Of a stretch of 64,000 nt of DNA, positions 50,822 through 59,504 are shown piece after piece (position 1 is the stretch's first letter; each line of letters begins with the position of its first letter). The notes under the pieces are model-generated. The model had not been told where the DNA came from. It was given only the letters and a program-made list of their open reading frames with translations, and ran no database searches. The position numbers were made by a program, and so were the translations under genes. Origin of the DNA: RPQJ01 sp963793675 (GTDB lineage: Bacteria > Pseudomonadota > Gammaproteobacteria > Steroidobacterales > Steroidobacteraceae); assembly GCA_963793675.1 (NCBI GenBank), contig CAWCBA010000002.1:558001-622000 (forward strand), given 5' to 3'.

Positions 50822-51139
50822 ACAGCCAGCAATGAAGCGGGCGATGTCCTGCTCGCGCAGTTCCTGGACGAAGACGACTGGCTGCGCATCGATGAAATCT
50901 GCGCGCGGCTGCGCGTCGAGCAGCAGTGGATCGTCGAGATGGTGGAACTCGGTGCGCTCGATCCCCGCGGCGGCCTGGATCCGGCGGCCTGGGTGTTTCC
51001 GCGCCGCGAACTGCCGCGCGTGCTCGCGATGACGCGGCTGGTGACCGATCTTGGCGTGAATCTCACCGGCGCCGCGATCATCGTGGAACTCGTCGAGGAA
51101 CGGCGCAGGCTGCTGTCGCAGCTGGCGGGAAGGGGCTGA
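50818..51139 (+). CDS. cbpM: Chaperone modulator CbpM (frameshifted at the start)
   Basis: CbpM binds the J domain of CbpA and restrains it. The body is seen clearly (AQFLDEDDWLRIDEICARLR, WVFPRRELPRVLAMTRLVTD, NLTGAAIIVELVEERRRL). No start codon exists in this frame; the ATG at 50818, which overlaps the cbpA stop, reads only MNSQQ and stops. Removing one C near 50830 (CAGCAAT for CAGAAT) joins it to NEAGDVLLAQF, giving about 107 residues. The ATGA overlap with cbpA is the usual arrangement of this pair. Confidence 0.85.
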
Positions 51140-52168
51140 GGCGATCGCCGCTCCCAGCAGCGTCCCGATCAGCCACGTCGCGCCGCCCGCGCCGCCGCCG
51201 ATCAGCACCATGCGCAGTCCGCCCGTCATCGCGCTGCGACCGGTGAACAGGCTCAGCGCGGCGCCAACGCCGAACAGCGCAATGCCCGCGGTGATCGCGG
51301 CGATCAGGACCGATCGCTGCAGCGGCAATCCGAACAGGAACGGCACCAGCGGGACGATCGCACCGAGCGAGAACGCCAGGAACGAATAGATCGCGGCGCC
51401 CCACGGCGACCCGAGATCGTCGGGATTGAGGCCCAGTTCCTCGCGCGCGAGTGCGTCGAGCGCGTTCGCCTCGTTCTTGACCAGCTCGCGGCTCACGCGG
51501 CGGGCCTCATCGAGCTGCATGCCGCGCGCCTGGTAGATCAGCGCGAGTTCCTCGGCTTCTTCTTCCGGATATTCATGCAGTTCGTCGCGCTCGAGCCCGA
51601 TCTGGTACTCGAACATCTCGCGCTGCGAGCGCATCGACACGTATTCACCGGCAGCCATCGAGAGCGCGCCCGCCAGCAGCCCGGCGACACCGCTCGTCAG
51701 CACGAAGTCGGCGCTCGCGGCCGCGCCGGCGACACCCATGATCAGGCTGGTGTTCGAGACGAGCCCGTCGTTGATGCCGAACACCGCTGCGCGCAGGTTG
51801 CCGCCGCCGTAGCCCTTGTGCCGTGCACCGATGTCGGACACCGAGGTGGGCATCAGGTGGCCCGCGAGCGAACGCTGCGAATCGTACGCCGACAGTCCAC
51901 GCACTTTCATGGCCGCGAGCATGTGCCGCACTCGCCGCGGACCGAGTGCGCGTGCGAGCCCTGCGGTGATGCGTGCGCGCACGGAAGGCGCAAATGCGGG
52001 TGGCGCAGGCTGCGCTGCGCTGGCGAGCCACTTGTCGGCCTGGAAATCCGCGGCTGCCGCCAGCGCGCGGAACAGTTCCGCGATCCTCGCGTCGCTTTCG
52101 CAGGACGCAAGCTCACGATACAGCCACGCGGACTGCTTTTCTTCGTGCCAGCTGTCGAGGAAACTCAT
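51140..52168 (-). CDS. VIT1/CCC1-type iron/manganese transporter with ferritin-like N-domain (3' end uncertain)
   Basis: Residues ~1-130 form a ferritin-like helical domain (SFLDSWHEEKQSAWLYRELA, with Glu residues placed for metal binding). Residues ~130-340 are the VIT1 transporter with five helices (AVFGINDGLVSNTSLIMGVA, LAGALSMAAGEYVSMRSQRE, ALFGVGAALSLFTGRSAMTG). Such fusions move iron or manganese across the inner membrane. Conserved sequence ends at about 51145, but the frame stays open to 49775, antisense through cbpM and cbpA, so the true stop is not visible and the end given is approximate. A receiver gene lies 19 bp upstream on the same strand. Confidence 0.8.
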
Positions 52169-52187
52169 GGGCGAGGCGCCCGCGTGC

Positions 52188-52604
52188 TCAAGCGAGCGTC
52201 ATGCCGCCGCCCTGTCCGCGGAGCAGCTTCTGCACCTGCTTCAGGATGGCGACGTTGCCGTATGGCTTCTCGATGAAGTCCGTCGCGCCTTCGCGCATTG
52301 CCGCGACCGCGGTGGGAACGTCGGATTCGTCGGCGAGCAGGATCACCGGCACGTCGTTGCCGTTGCTGCGCAGACGGCGCAGCAATTCCAGGCCCGACAT
52401 CCCGGGCAGCAGCAGGTCGACGATGAGGCACGAGAGGTTCCGCGACGAGCCCGAGAGCAGGAAGGACTCCGCCGTGTCGAAGGTCGCCACGTCGACGCCG
52501 ACGGGCTGCAGCAAAGTCTTCAATGCCGCGCGCGCGATCGGGTCGGGGTCGATGACGCCGACGATCGGGGGTGCCTCCTGCGTGGCAGAGATGGCGGGTG
52601 ACAT
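52188..52604 (-). CDS. Receiver-only response regulator
   Basis: The 138-residue protein is a CheY-like receiver with no output domain: VGVIDPDPIARAALKTLLQP (acidic pocket), phospho-acceptor Asp in CLIVDLLLPGMSGLELLRRL, VILLADESDVPTAVAAMREG and the Lys in DFIEKPYGNVAILKQVQKLL. It resembles the receiver of the adjacent FixJ. The ATG at 52604 gives a normal domain start; an in-frame ATG at 52712 would add 36 residues and lies closer to a good promoter. It could be a phosphate sink for the FixL-type kinase next door; this is inference. It stands between fixJ and the VIT1 gene, all leftward. Confidence 0.8.
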   Translation of the reverse strand: MSPAISATQEAPPIVGVIDPDPIARAALKTLLQPVGVDVATFDTAESFLLSGSSRNLSCLIVDLLLPGMSGLELLRRLRSNGNDVPVILLADESDVPTAVAAMREGATDFIEKPYGNVAILKQVQKLLRGQGGGMTLA

Positions 52605-52739
52605 TGGGAAGCGCGCGACCAGTGGGCCCGCGCAGCTCACGAGGAGCTGCGGGGACGAGCTGGCTGGGCGAAACGCGCTGCGTAGTCGGGTCGCATGCAG
52701 CGCAGTTTTCATGTCCGCCGGGTCCGCGGCAATTGCGGG

Positions 52740-52767
52740 TTTATACCTAAATGCGAGCGGTTCTCAA
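52740..52767 (-). promoter_or_regulatory. Sigma-70-type promoter for the receiver-only gene
   Basis: On the minus strand TTGAGA (52762-52767) and TATAAA (52740-52745) are separated by 16 bp. Transcription would start near 52733, about 20 nt before the ATG at 52712 or 130 nt before the ATG at 52604. The site lies just downstream of the fixJ stop, so the receiver gene can be expressed on its own. Confidence 0.55.
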
Positions 52768-52792
52768 CACCTGCTGCACTGCAACAGGTGAG

Positions 52793-53416
52793 TTACTCCT
52801 CGACCCGTTCGACCTCGAGCACCATCCTGACGAGGTGGGCCAGCGAGTGCGCTTCCATCTTTTCCATTACGCGCGCACGGTGAATTTCCACGGTGCGCTG
52901 GCTCAGGTTGAGATCGCCCGCAATCACCTTGTTCGCCTTGCCGGCGACCACGAGATCGAGCACTTCCTTCTCGCGCGGGGTCAGCGATTCCAGCCGTTTC
53001 CGGATCATGTTGCGCTCGGCCAGCATGCGGCGGCTGCCGGCATCCTTTTCCAGCGCCTGGTTGATGCGGTCGAGCAGGTCCTGGTCGCGAAACGGCTTCT
53101 GGATGAAGTCGACCGCGCCGGCCTGCATCGCTTCGACCGCCATCGGCACGTCGCCGTGGCCGGTGATGAAAATGACCGGCAGGATCGAGTGGCGCTCGTT
53201 GAGCTTCACCTGCAGTTCGAGCCCGCTCATGCCGGGCATGCGGATGTCCAGCACCAGGCAGCCCGGGCGGTCGTCACGGTCGGCGTCGAGGAATTCCTGC
53301 CCGGATTCGAACACTTCGACCGGCAAGCCGACCGACTTGAGCAGCATCCGCAGCGAGTCGCGAACGGCCGCATCGTCGTCGACCACGAACACCGTGGGCT
53401 TGATTTCCTTGATCAC
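52793..53416 (-). CDS. fixJ: Response regulator FixJ
   Basis: The 207-residue protein has an N-terminal receiver (VFVVDDDAAVRDSLRMLLKS, Asp in CLVLDIRMPGMSGLELQVKL, ITGHGDVPMAVEAMQAGAVD, Lys in FIQKPFRDQDLL) and a C-terminal LuxR-type helix-turn-helix (LTPREKEVLDLVVAGKANKV, LNLSQRTVEIHRARVMEKM). This is the FixJ/TodT architecture. Its ATG overlaps the stop of the fixL gene (ATGA), so kinase and regulator are coupled. By analogy it would activate oxygen-responsive genes when phosphorylated under low oxygen; targets here may include the cbb3 operon nearby, which is inference. Confidence 0.92.
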   Translation of the reverse strand: MIKEIKPTVFVVDDDAAVRDSLRMLLKSVGLPVEVFESGQEFLDADRDDRPGCLVLDIRMPGMSGLELQVKLNERHSILPVIFITGHGDVPMAVEAMQAGAVDFIQKPFRDQDLLDRINQALEKDAGSRRMLAERNMIRKRLESLTPREKEVLDLVVAGKANKVIAGDLNLSQRTVEIHRARVMEKMEAHSLAHLVRMVLEVERVEE

Positions 53417-54998
53417 TCGGAACTACTCCCTTGCTTGGATGCCGGCGATGCCGGTAGCGTGAAATGAAATCGTGCGCCGGTTCCCTCGTTGGGAGTGTGC
53501 CACAGGCGTCCCCCGTGGGCGCGCACGATCGAGTGGCTGATGGCGAGGCCAAGGCCCGTGCCGCTCGACTTGGTGGTGAAAGAACGGGTTGAAAAGGTGC
53601 TCGGCGGCTCCCGGCGCGAGGCCGCTGCCATGGTCCGCCACGATGATTTCGATTTGGCCTTCCGGTAACCAGTGCGTGCTGAGCAGGACCTCGCGGCGCG
53701 TCTCGGGCGCCTCCGACATCGCATCGATCGCGTTGCGGACCAGGTTCAGCACGACCTGCTGCAGCTGGATCGGATCGGCGTAGACCATCGGCAGCGACGG
53801 CTCGGCGTCGATCCGCAACCGGATGTTGTGCAGCCGGGCGTCAGTTTCGGCGAGCGTGCGCAGGTCTTCGAGCAGGCGATTGCAGTCGACGGGCTCGCGC
53901 TTCACTTCGCGGTTCTTGACGAAGTTCCGCAGGCGCCGGATGACCTCGCCCGCCCGCAGCGCCTGCGCATTGATCTGTTCGAGCGCCTCCAGCACGTCCG
54001 CGTCGTCGCGGTTCGGCGAACGCAGGAAGCGCTGGCAGGCCTGCGCATAGGTCGCGATCGCAGCCAGCGGCTGGTTGATTTCGTGCGCGAGGCCCGCCGC
54101 CATTTCGCCCATCGTCGACAGGCGGCTGAAGTGCGTGAGACGTTCCTGCAGCTGCTGGGCTTCGTCTTCGGTCGCGCGACGATCGGTCACGTCGTGGATG
54201 GTGCCGCTGTGCTTGAGCGGAGTGCCCTGCGCGTCGCGCGTGACCTGTGCGATGTGGTGCAGGTGCCGCGTCGTGCCGTCTTCGAGCACGATGCGGTACT
54301 CGCAGTCGAACACATGCCCGGGCGAGTCGAGCTCGCGGCACGCCTCGTCGAATTCTCTGCGGTCCCCGGGGTGCACCCAGCGCTCGAGCAATTCGGTGAG
54401 CGGCAGAGCTGCTTCGGCGGCGCCGATGCCGAGAATGCGGCAGAGCTGCGGCGAGCAGTAATCGGGCTCGGACCGGTCGAGGTGGACGACGTAATTGCCG
54501 AGATTCGCGAGTTCCTGCGCCAGCTGCAGCGCGGATTCGCTGCGACGCAGGCGCTCGTCGGCGAGCTTGCGCAGCGTGATGTCGCGGATGAAGCCGATGA
54601 ACCGCGGCGGCACGACGCCCTGCACCTTGCCGACCGCGAGCTCGCACGGGAAGACTGAACCGTCCTTGCGTCGTGCCTGCACTTCGCGGCCCGATGCCGA
54701 TGATCCTGGCTTCGCCGGTCTGCTGGTAACGTTCCATGTAGGCGTCGTGCTCGGCACGGTACGGCGCGGGCATGAGTACGTCGACGTTCCGGCCGATCAC
54801 CTCGGCCGCGGCATAGCCGAAGGTCCGCTCAGCCGAAAGGCTGAACTGTTCGATCCGCCCCCGATGATCGATGACGATGATCGCATCGACCGCCGCGTCC
54901 AGCAGCGACCTGAACTCGAACGCAGCTTGGTCCGGGCGCGCAGGGACGGTACCGGGCGTGGCGTGTTCGGCAGCAGTGGGCGGGTGTTCTTCGTGCAA
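53413..54998 (-). CDS. fixL: Oxygen-sensor histidine kinase FixL, haem PAS (two frameshifts)
   Basis: The corrected kinase of about 528 residues has a haem-binding PAS domain, a second PAS/PAC domain (PDYCSPQLCRILGIGAAEAA), HisKA with the phospho-His in STMGEMAAGLAHEINQPLAA, and a HATPase (VLNLVRNAIDAMSEA; GTGLGLAISHSIVRAHGG). In the first PAS, NVDVLMPAPYRAEHDAYMER carries the His that binds haem iron in rhizobial FixL, and IIGIGREVQARRKDG carries the matching Arg. Breaks near 54691 and 53580 are one extra base each. No ATG suits the N-terminus; the TTG at 54998 is a likely start. Confidence 0.87.
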
Positions 54999-55188
54999 GA
55001 TCTGCCGGCGCGGTGGCGAAAGTGCGAATCCTAAAAGAACGCGGGGCGCGGCACTAGGTATTGCTGGAATCCCGGCTAGGCAACGCTGCGAATCGCGGTC
55101 TCGCAGCCTGACGGCGACAATGTACACGAGGCCGGATGCAAGCCGGTTGTTGGGTTTTGCTGGCAAGGGGACACCCAAGGAGGGCGCC

Positions 55189-55629
55189 ATGAGACTGAAG
55201 AGATGGGAACCGTTCCGTGAAATGGACGACCTGCTGAAGGGGTTCGGCCCGACGTTCGGCAGGCTGCCGACGCTCGCCCGGTTCGAGGAAGGCGGCTATG
55301 AATTCATGCCGCTGGCGGACGTCATCGAGCGGGAAAAGGAATACCTGGTCAAGATCGACCTGCCCGACGTTCGCAAGGAGGACGTCAAGGTCCTGTTCGA
55401 CGACGGCGTGCTGACGATCAAGGGTGAGCGCAAGGAGGAAAAGGAAGTCAAGGGCGAGACCATGCATCGCACCGAGCGCTTCTATGGAGCCTTCGAGCGC
55501 GGCTTCGCGCTGCCCGACGACGTCGATGCGAAGGGAATCCACGCCGAATGCAAGGATGGCGTGCTGACGGTCAGCCTGCCGCGTGTCGCGGTACAGAAGC
55601 CGAAACCGCTGGCGATCACGATCCAGTGA
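55189..55629 (+). CDS. Small heat-shock protein, Hsp20/alpha-crystallin family
   Basis: The 146-residue chaperone has the alpha-crystallin domain (PLADVIEREKEYLVKIDLPD, VLFDDGVLTIKGERKEEKEV, RTERFYGAFERGFALPDDVD) with the closing A-x-x-x-DGVLTVSLPR, and a short C-terminal tail. It begins at the ATG at 55189 after a strong AAGGAGG ribosome-binding site. It is divergent from fixL with about 190 bp between, room for independent promoters; I found no clear sigma-32 promoter there. It should hold unfolded proteins for refolding by DnaK. Confidence 0.94.
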   Translation: MRLKRWEPFREMDDLLKGFGPTFGRLPTLARFEEGGYEFMPLADVIEREKEYLVKIDLPDVRKEDVKVLFDDGVLTIKGERKEEKEVKGETMHRTERFYGAFERGFALPDDVDAKGIHAECKDGVLTVSLPRVAVQKPKPLAITIQ

Positions 55630-55805
55630 TCGACGGCGAGGCGGTCTGGCAGACGGGCCGGTCAGCGGCCCGGATGATGGTTGGACCAGCCCAGAACGGG
55701 TGGTCGAGCGTCCCCGGCCAGGAAGGCCCCGGAGCGTCCCGGCCACTCGTCCTGCTCTAACAGGCTGACGATTCCTGCTGCTGGGGCTGTCGCCCGCAGC
55801 TGTCG

Positions 55806-56615
55806 CTATTGCGGCGGATCTCGAGTTTCCGCCGTCTCGTGCATGTCGTGGCCTGCATGCGGATCGGTGGGGCTGCCCATCGAGCCCGTGTCGTGCCCGG
55901 CGTGGGAGCCGTGGGCAACAAGGTGATACAGGGCTGAGCCTGCCGTCCATGCGCCGAATGCGAGCAACAGAGCGCCGGCCACATTGCGCAGCGTGGCGCG
56001 CTTGGCCAGCAGCCGCGCCGCGCGCTCGAAGGCGACCGTCGCCGATACCATCGCCGGCAACGTGCCGACGCCGAAGGCAGCCATTACGAGCGCACCGTCG
56101 ACGGTGCTGGCCGTGGTGGCCGCCAGCAGCAGCATCGAATACGTGAGTCCACATGGCAACCAACCCCATGCCAGGCCCAGGCCGATCGCGCCGGGCAGCC
56201 CCTTGCGCTGGGCGGCACGGCCTCCTGCGGGCATGACCCGGCGCCAGAGTCCGGCACCCGCGGCCTCGAGCGGGTCGAGCAAGCGCCATCCGAACAGCAA
56301 ACGGCCTGCGGCGGCCACCATGATGCCGCCGGCCAGTACGCGAAACGCGATCGAGAGCGGCGCGACGTTGACCGAGCGCAGCAGGGTCTGGCCAAGGAGA
56401 CCCGCCAGCGCGCCCGCGACCGCGTAGCTGGCGACGCGTGCGACGTTGTAGGCAATGGCCAGCGTCAGGCGCGAGGCGCCACGCTCCGCCGTGCTGTTGC
56501 GCATCGCCAGGGCACCCGCGATGCCACCGCACATGGTCAGGCAGTGACCGCTGCCGGCCAACCCGGCGAGCAACGCGGCACCGAGGCTCAGCGAACCAGC
56601 GTCAAGTGCATTCAT
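55806..56615 (-). CDS. SafE/TauE-like membrane protein of the cbb3 cluster, His-rich tail
   Basis: The 269-residue protein has six to seven helices of the sulfite exporter/urease accessory (UreH-like) family (ALLAGLAGSGHCLTMCGGIA, LPGAIGLGLAWGWLPCGLTY, VAGALLLAFGAWTAGSALYH). GHCLTMCGGI and LPCG hold conserved His and Cys that could bind metal. The last ~35 residues are rich in His, Met and Asp, with HAGHD occurring twice. Genes of this family commonly close ccoGHIS clusters and are thought to help copper delivery to the oxidase. Its ATG overlaps the ccoS stop (ATGA). Confidence 0.85.
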   Translation of the reverse strand: MNALDAGSLSLGAALLAGLAGSGHCLTMCGGIAGALAMRNSTAERGASRLTLAIAYNVARVASYAVAGALAGLLGQTLLRSVNVAPLSIAFRVLAGGIMVAAAGRLLFGWRLLDPLEAAGAGLWRRVMPAGGRAAQRKGLPGAIGLGLAWGWLPCGLTYSMLLLAATTASTVDGALVMAAFGVGTLPAMVSATVAFERAARLLAKRATLRNVAGALLLAFGAWTAGSALYHLVAHGSHAGHDTGSMGSPTDPHAGHDMHETAETRDPPQ

Positions 56616-56824
56616 GGGTTGGTTGGCTCTTCCGTTGTGGGCTTCGTCGAGACATCGCCCGTGCCGTCACCTGCAGCGCTGCGCTTGCGTTCATCGTCGA
56701 GCACCGACCAGCCGGGACTGTCGAGATCGTCGAACTGTCCGCTGCCCACTGCCCAGAAGAAGGCCCACAGGCCGATGCCGACCAGCACCAGGCCGAGCGG
56801 CACCATCAGGTACAGAATCTCCAT
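56612..56824 (-). CDS. ccoS: cbb3-type oxidase assembly protein CcoS
   Basis: The 70-residue protein has one N-terminal membrane helix (MEILYLMVPLGLVLVGIGLW) and the CcoS motif FFWAVGSGQFDDLDSPGW, followed by a hydrophilic tail. CcoS is needed for inserting cofactors into CcoN. The stop of ccoI ends at 56825, immediately before its ATG, and its own stop overlaps the next gene, so the three are translationally linked. Confidence 0.93.
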   Translation of the reverse strand: MEILYLMVPLGLVLVGIGLWAFFWAVGSGQFDDLDSPGWSVLDDERKRSAAGDGTGDVSTKPTTEEPTNP

Positions 56825-59296
56825 CTAGGCCGCTCCTGCCGGGCGTGCATCCGTCCAGCGCGGGGTTGGCGCCGTCGTGGTGCGACGCGCGACTCGTGTC
56901 GCATTCAGTACCACGAACACCGAACTCAGCGACATGCCGATCGCCGCGAGCCATGCTGGCACGAGCCCGAGTGCGGCGAGCGGCAGTGCGGCCAGGTTAT
57001 AGGCTATCGACCAGGCGAGGTTCTGCCTGACGATACGCTGCGCCTGCCGCGCTATCCGCACGATTTCGGGCAACTGGTCGAGCGAATCGCGCACCAGGAT
57101 CAGGTCGGCGCTCGTCTGCGCGAGGGCCGAACCCCGGCCCATGGCGACAGCGACGTTTGCCGCCCGCAACAACGGCGCATCGTTGATGCCGTCGCCGACG
57201 GCGACGACGACCGCGCCCGTGTCCTGCAGCGATCTGAGCCTTGCGACTTTCGCGTGTGGCGTCAGCCGCGCCCCGAAACGCTCGATGCCGCTGCGCGCTG
57301 CAATGCGCGCGACGGCCGCCGCAGCGTCGCCGCTCACGATCTCCGAAGCGAGGCCGAGTTGCGCGAGTTGCTGCACGCAGCCCGCCGTTTCCGCGCGCAG
57401 CGGGTCCGTGAGGCGAAAGCCCGCGACCAGCCCGTGTTCGTCACCCAGGTAGACCCAGCTTTCGGCGGCGATCTCCCGCGTCTGGCCGTTCCCGGCAGGC
57501 GTCGACAAGCCACGTGCGAATTCCAGCGAGCCGATACGCAAGCGCCGGCCGTCGACGTGGCCTTGCAGGCCTGAACCCGCGGTTACCACCACGTCCGTTG
57601 CGGTCGACGTCGTGGCTGCAGAGGCCAGGAATGCCTTGGCGATCGGGTGCTCGGACATCCGCTCGAGCGCTGCCGCGAGCGCCAGGCAGCTCTCCTCGCT
57701 CTCGTCGCGCAGCGGTCGCACTTCCTCGACGCGGACGAGGCCGTGCGTGAGCGTGCCGGTCTTGTCCCACAGCACGTGAGTCGCCTTCGTCAACGATTCG
57801 AAGGCATCGGCGTGAGCCACCAGCACGCCGCGCCTGGCGAGGTCCGCCGTGGCTGCCGCGAGTACCGCAGGCGTGGCGAGCGACAGCGCGCAGGGACAGG
57901 TCACCACCAGTACGGCGAGCGTCGCAGGAAAGGCCTTCGATGGATCGACGAACCACCACACGATGAAGACGAGCGCCGAGCCGATCAGGATGCGGCTCAG
58001 GAACCAGGCCGCTGCGCGATCGGCGGCTTTGGCGAGCCGGGGTCGCTCGGCCTGTGCCCGCTCGAGCAACGCGACGATTCCGGCCAGGACGGTATTGCCG
58101 GCGACGGCAGAGACGCGCACGCGCATGGGGGCGCCGAGGTTCTGCGTGCCCGCATGCACCGACGAGCCCTGGGTCTTGGCGATCGCAGTCGATTCGCCCG
58201 TGAGCATCGATTCGTCGACGCGCCCCTCGATCCCTGCGGCGACGACACCATCGGCAGCGAACACCTCACCCGTGCGCACCAGCATCTCATCGCCCGGCTG
58301 CAGCTCGATCGCCTGCACGTCCTCGGTCTGCCCGTCCCGCACGCGCCGCGCGGTGACCGGGGCGAGTCGAGCGAGTGCGTCGGCGACACTGCCGGCGCGA
58401 TGACGCGCCACCATTTCGACATAGCGGCCGAGCGAGAGGAAGAACACGAACATCGTGACGGAATCGAAATAGACTTCGCCCTGGCCCGTCAGCGCGTTCC
58501 ACACGCTCGCCACAAAGGCGATGACGATGCCGAGCGTGACGGGTACGTCCATGCTCACGCTGCGGGCCTTCAGTGCGTGCCACGCGCCCTGGTAGAACGG
58601 CCAGCCCGAATAGAGGGCGACCGGGATCGACACCAGCATGCTGACGAGGCGGAAGAACTCGCGCATGCCGGGCTCCATGCCCGAGGTGTGCGCCACGTAG
58701 AGCGGCAGCGCGAACATCATCACCTGCATCATGCCGAAGCCCGCCACCGCGAGCCGCTTCAGCGCGTTGCGTCGCTCGAGCAACGCGATCTGCTCGGCAG
58801 GTTCGCCCGCGAGCGGGTGTGGCCGCAGCCCGACGTGCTCGAGCACGCGCAGCAGGTCGCCCAGTTGCACCTTGGACGGATCCCATACCAGCCGCGCGCG
58901 TGCCGTGGCCGGATTCACGCTGACGTCGAGTACGCCGCTCTGCAGGTGCAGCGCCTTGTCGGCGAGCCAGCTGCAGGCCGAGCAGCGCAGGCCCTCCAGC
59001 AGCACGGTGATCGAGCGCGAGCCGTTCGCTTCGGCGCGGGTGAGTCGCTCGACGAGTTCGGGTCGGTCGTAGGCGGACCAGCGGTCGGGACGCGGCGGTT
59101 CATCCGCGCGTGCGCCGGAGCGGTCGCGGTACCTGTAGTAGTCGTCGAGTCCGGCGCCGGTAATGAACTCCGCCACGGCCTTGCAGCCGTGGCAGCAGAC
59201 CGGTTCTTCCTTCGCATCGATGCGTGCGGCAATGCGCACGCCTGCCGGGATGGGCTCGCCGCAATGAAAGCAGGCAGAGCCCGGCCCCGCCGTCAT
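56825..59296 (-). CDS. ccoI: Copper-transporting P-type ATPase CcoI/FixI
   Basis: The 823-residue ATPase supplies copper for cbb3 oxidase. N-terminal Cys pairs (CFHCG near residue 9, VCCHGC near 33) precede a heavy-metal domain with CSACSW near residue 105. Then come eight helices with the ion-site motif VTCPCALSLATP, the phosphorylation motif DKTGTLTHG, SEHPIA in the nucleotide domain, and GDGINDAPLL. The order and the extra N-terminal Cys motif mark the CcoI/FixI group rather than a general CopA. Its ATG overlaps the stop of the ccoH gene. Confidence 0.95.
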   Translation of the reverse strand: MTAGPGSACFHCGEPIPAGVRIAARIDAKEEPVCCHGCKAVAEFITGAGLDDYYRYRDRSGARADEPPRPDRWSAYDRPELVERLTRAEANGSRSITVLLEGLRCSACSWLADKALHLQSGVLDVSVNPATARARLVWDPSKVQLGDLLRVLEHVGLRPHPLAGEPAEQIALLERRNALKRLAVAGFGMMQVMMFALPLYVAHTSGMEPGMREFFRLVSMLVSIPVALYSGWPFYQGAWHALKARSVSMDVPVTLGIVIAFVASVWNALTGQGEVYFDSVTMFVFFLSLGRYVEMVARHRAGSVADALARLAPVTARRVRDGQTEDVQAIELQPGDEMLVRTGEVFAADGVVAAGIEGRVDESMLTGESTAIAKTQGSSVHAGTQNLGAPMRVRVSAVAGNTVLAGIVALLERAQAERPRLAKAADRAAAWFLSRILIGSALVFIVWWFVDPSKAFPATLAVLVVTCPCALSLATPAVLAAATADLARRGVLVAHADAFESLTKATHVLWDKTGTLTHGLVRVEEVRPLRDESEESCLALAAALERMSEHPIAKAFLASAATTSTATDVVVTAGSGLQGHVDGRRLRIGSLEFARGLSTPAGNGQTREIAAESWVYLGDEHGLVAGFRLTDPLRAETAGCVQQLAQLGLASEIVSGDAAAAVARIAARSGIERFGARLTPHAKVARLRSLQDTGAVVVAVGDGINDAPLLRAANVAVAMGRGSALAQTSADLILVRDSLDQLPEIVRIARQAQRIVRQNLAWSIAYNLAALPLAALGLVPAWLAAIGMSLSSVFVVLNATRVARRTTTAPTPRWTDARPAGAA

Positions 59297-59491
59297 GGGC
59301 TCCGCGGGGCGTCCTCGCCGCAGACGATCGTGACGCCGTCACGCACGCAGTCCTTGCGGACGAGCGCATCGGGGTGGGAGATCGCCAGGTACAGCGTGAT
59401 GAACCCGCCGATCACTGCGCGAAGCGGGCAGCGCGATCAGCATCCACGGATAGAACTGACGGTACCAGGGCCGCTCGGTCTGGGTGCTCAT
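59293..59491 (-). CDS. ccoH: Minimal CcoH/FixH-like protein (frameshifted)
   Basis: The corrected product is only about 66 residues: MSTQTERPWYRQFYPWMLIA, a membrane helix continuing into AVIGGFITLYLAISHPDALV, then RKDCVRDGVTIVCGEDAPRS and a stop that overlaps ccoI. FixH proteins are usually ~150-170 residues with a periplasmic domain after this helix; here only the membrane anchor and a short tail with two Cys remain. The frame breaks near 59421 (TCGCGCA for TCGGCA). Its position between ccoG and ccoI supports the assignment. Confidence 0.7.
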
Positions 59492-59504
59492 GGGTTCAAG
59501 CCTA

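Noticed and set aside
49775..52168. A 797-residue leftward frame containing the VIT1 transporter
   Set aside because: Everything left of about 51140 is antisense to cbpA and cbpM and has no protein-like features; the family ends near 51145.
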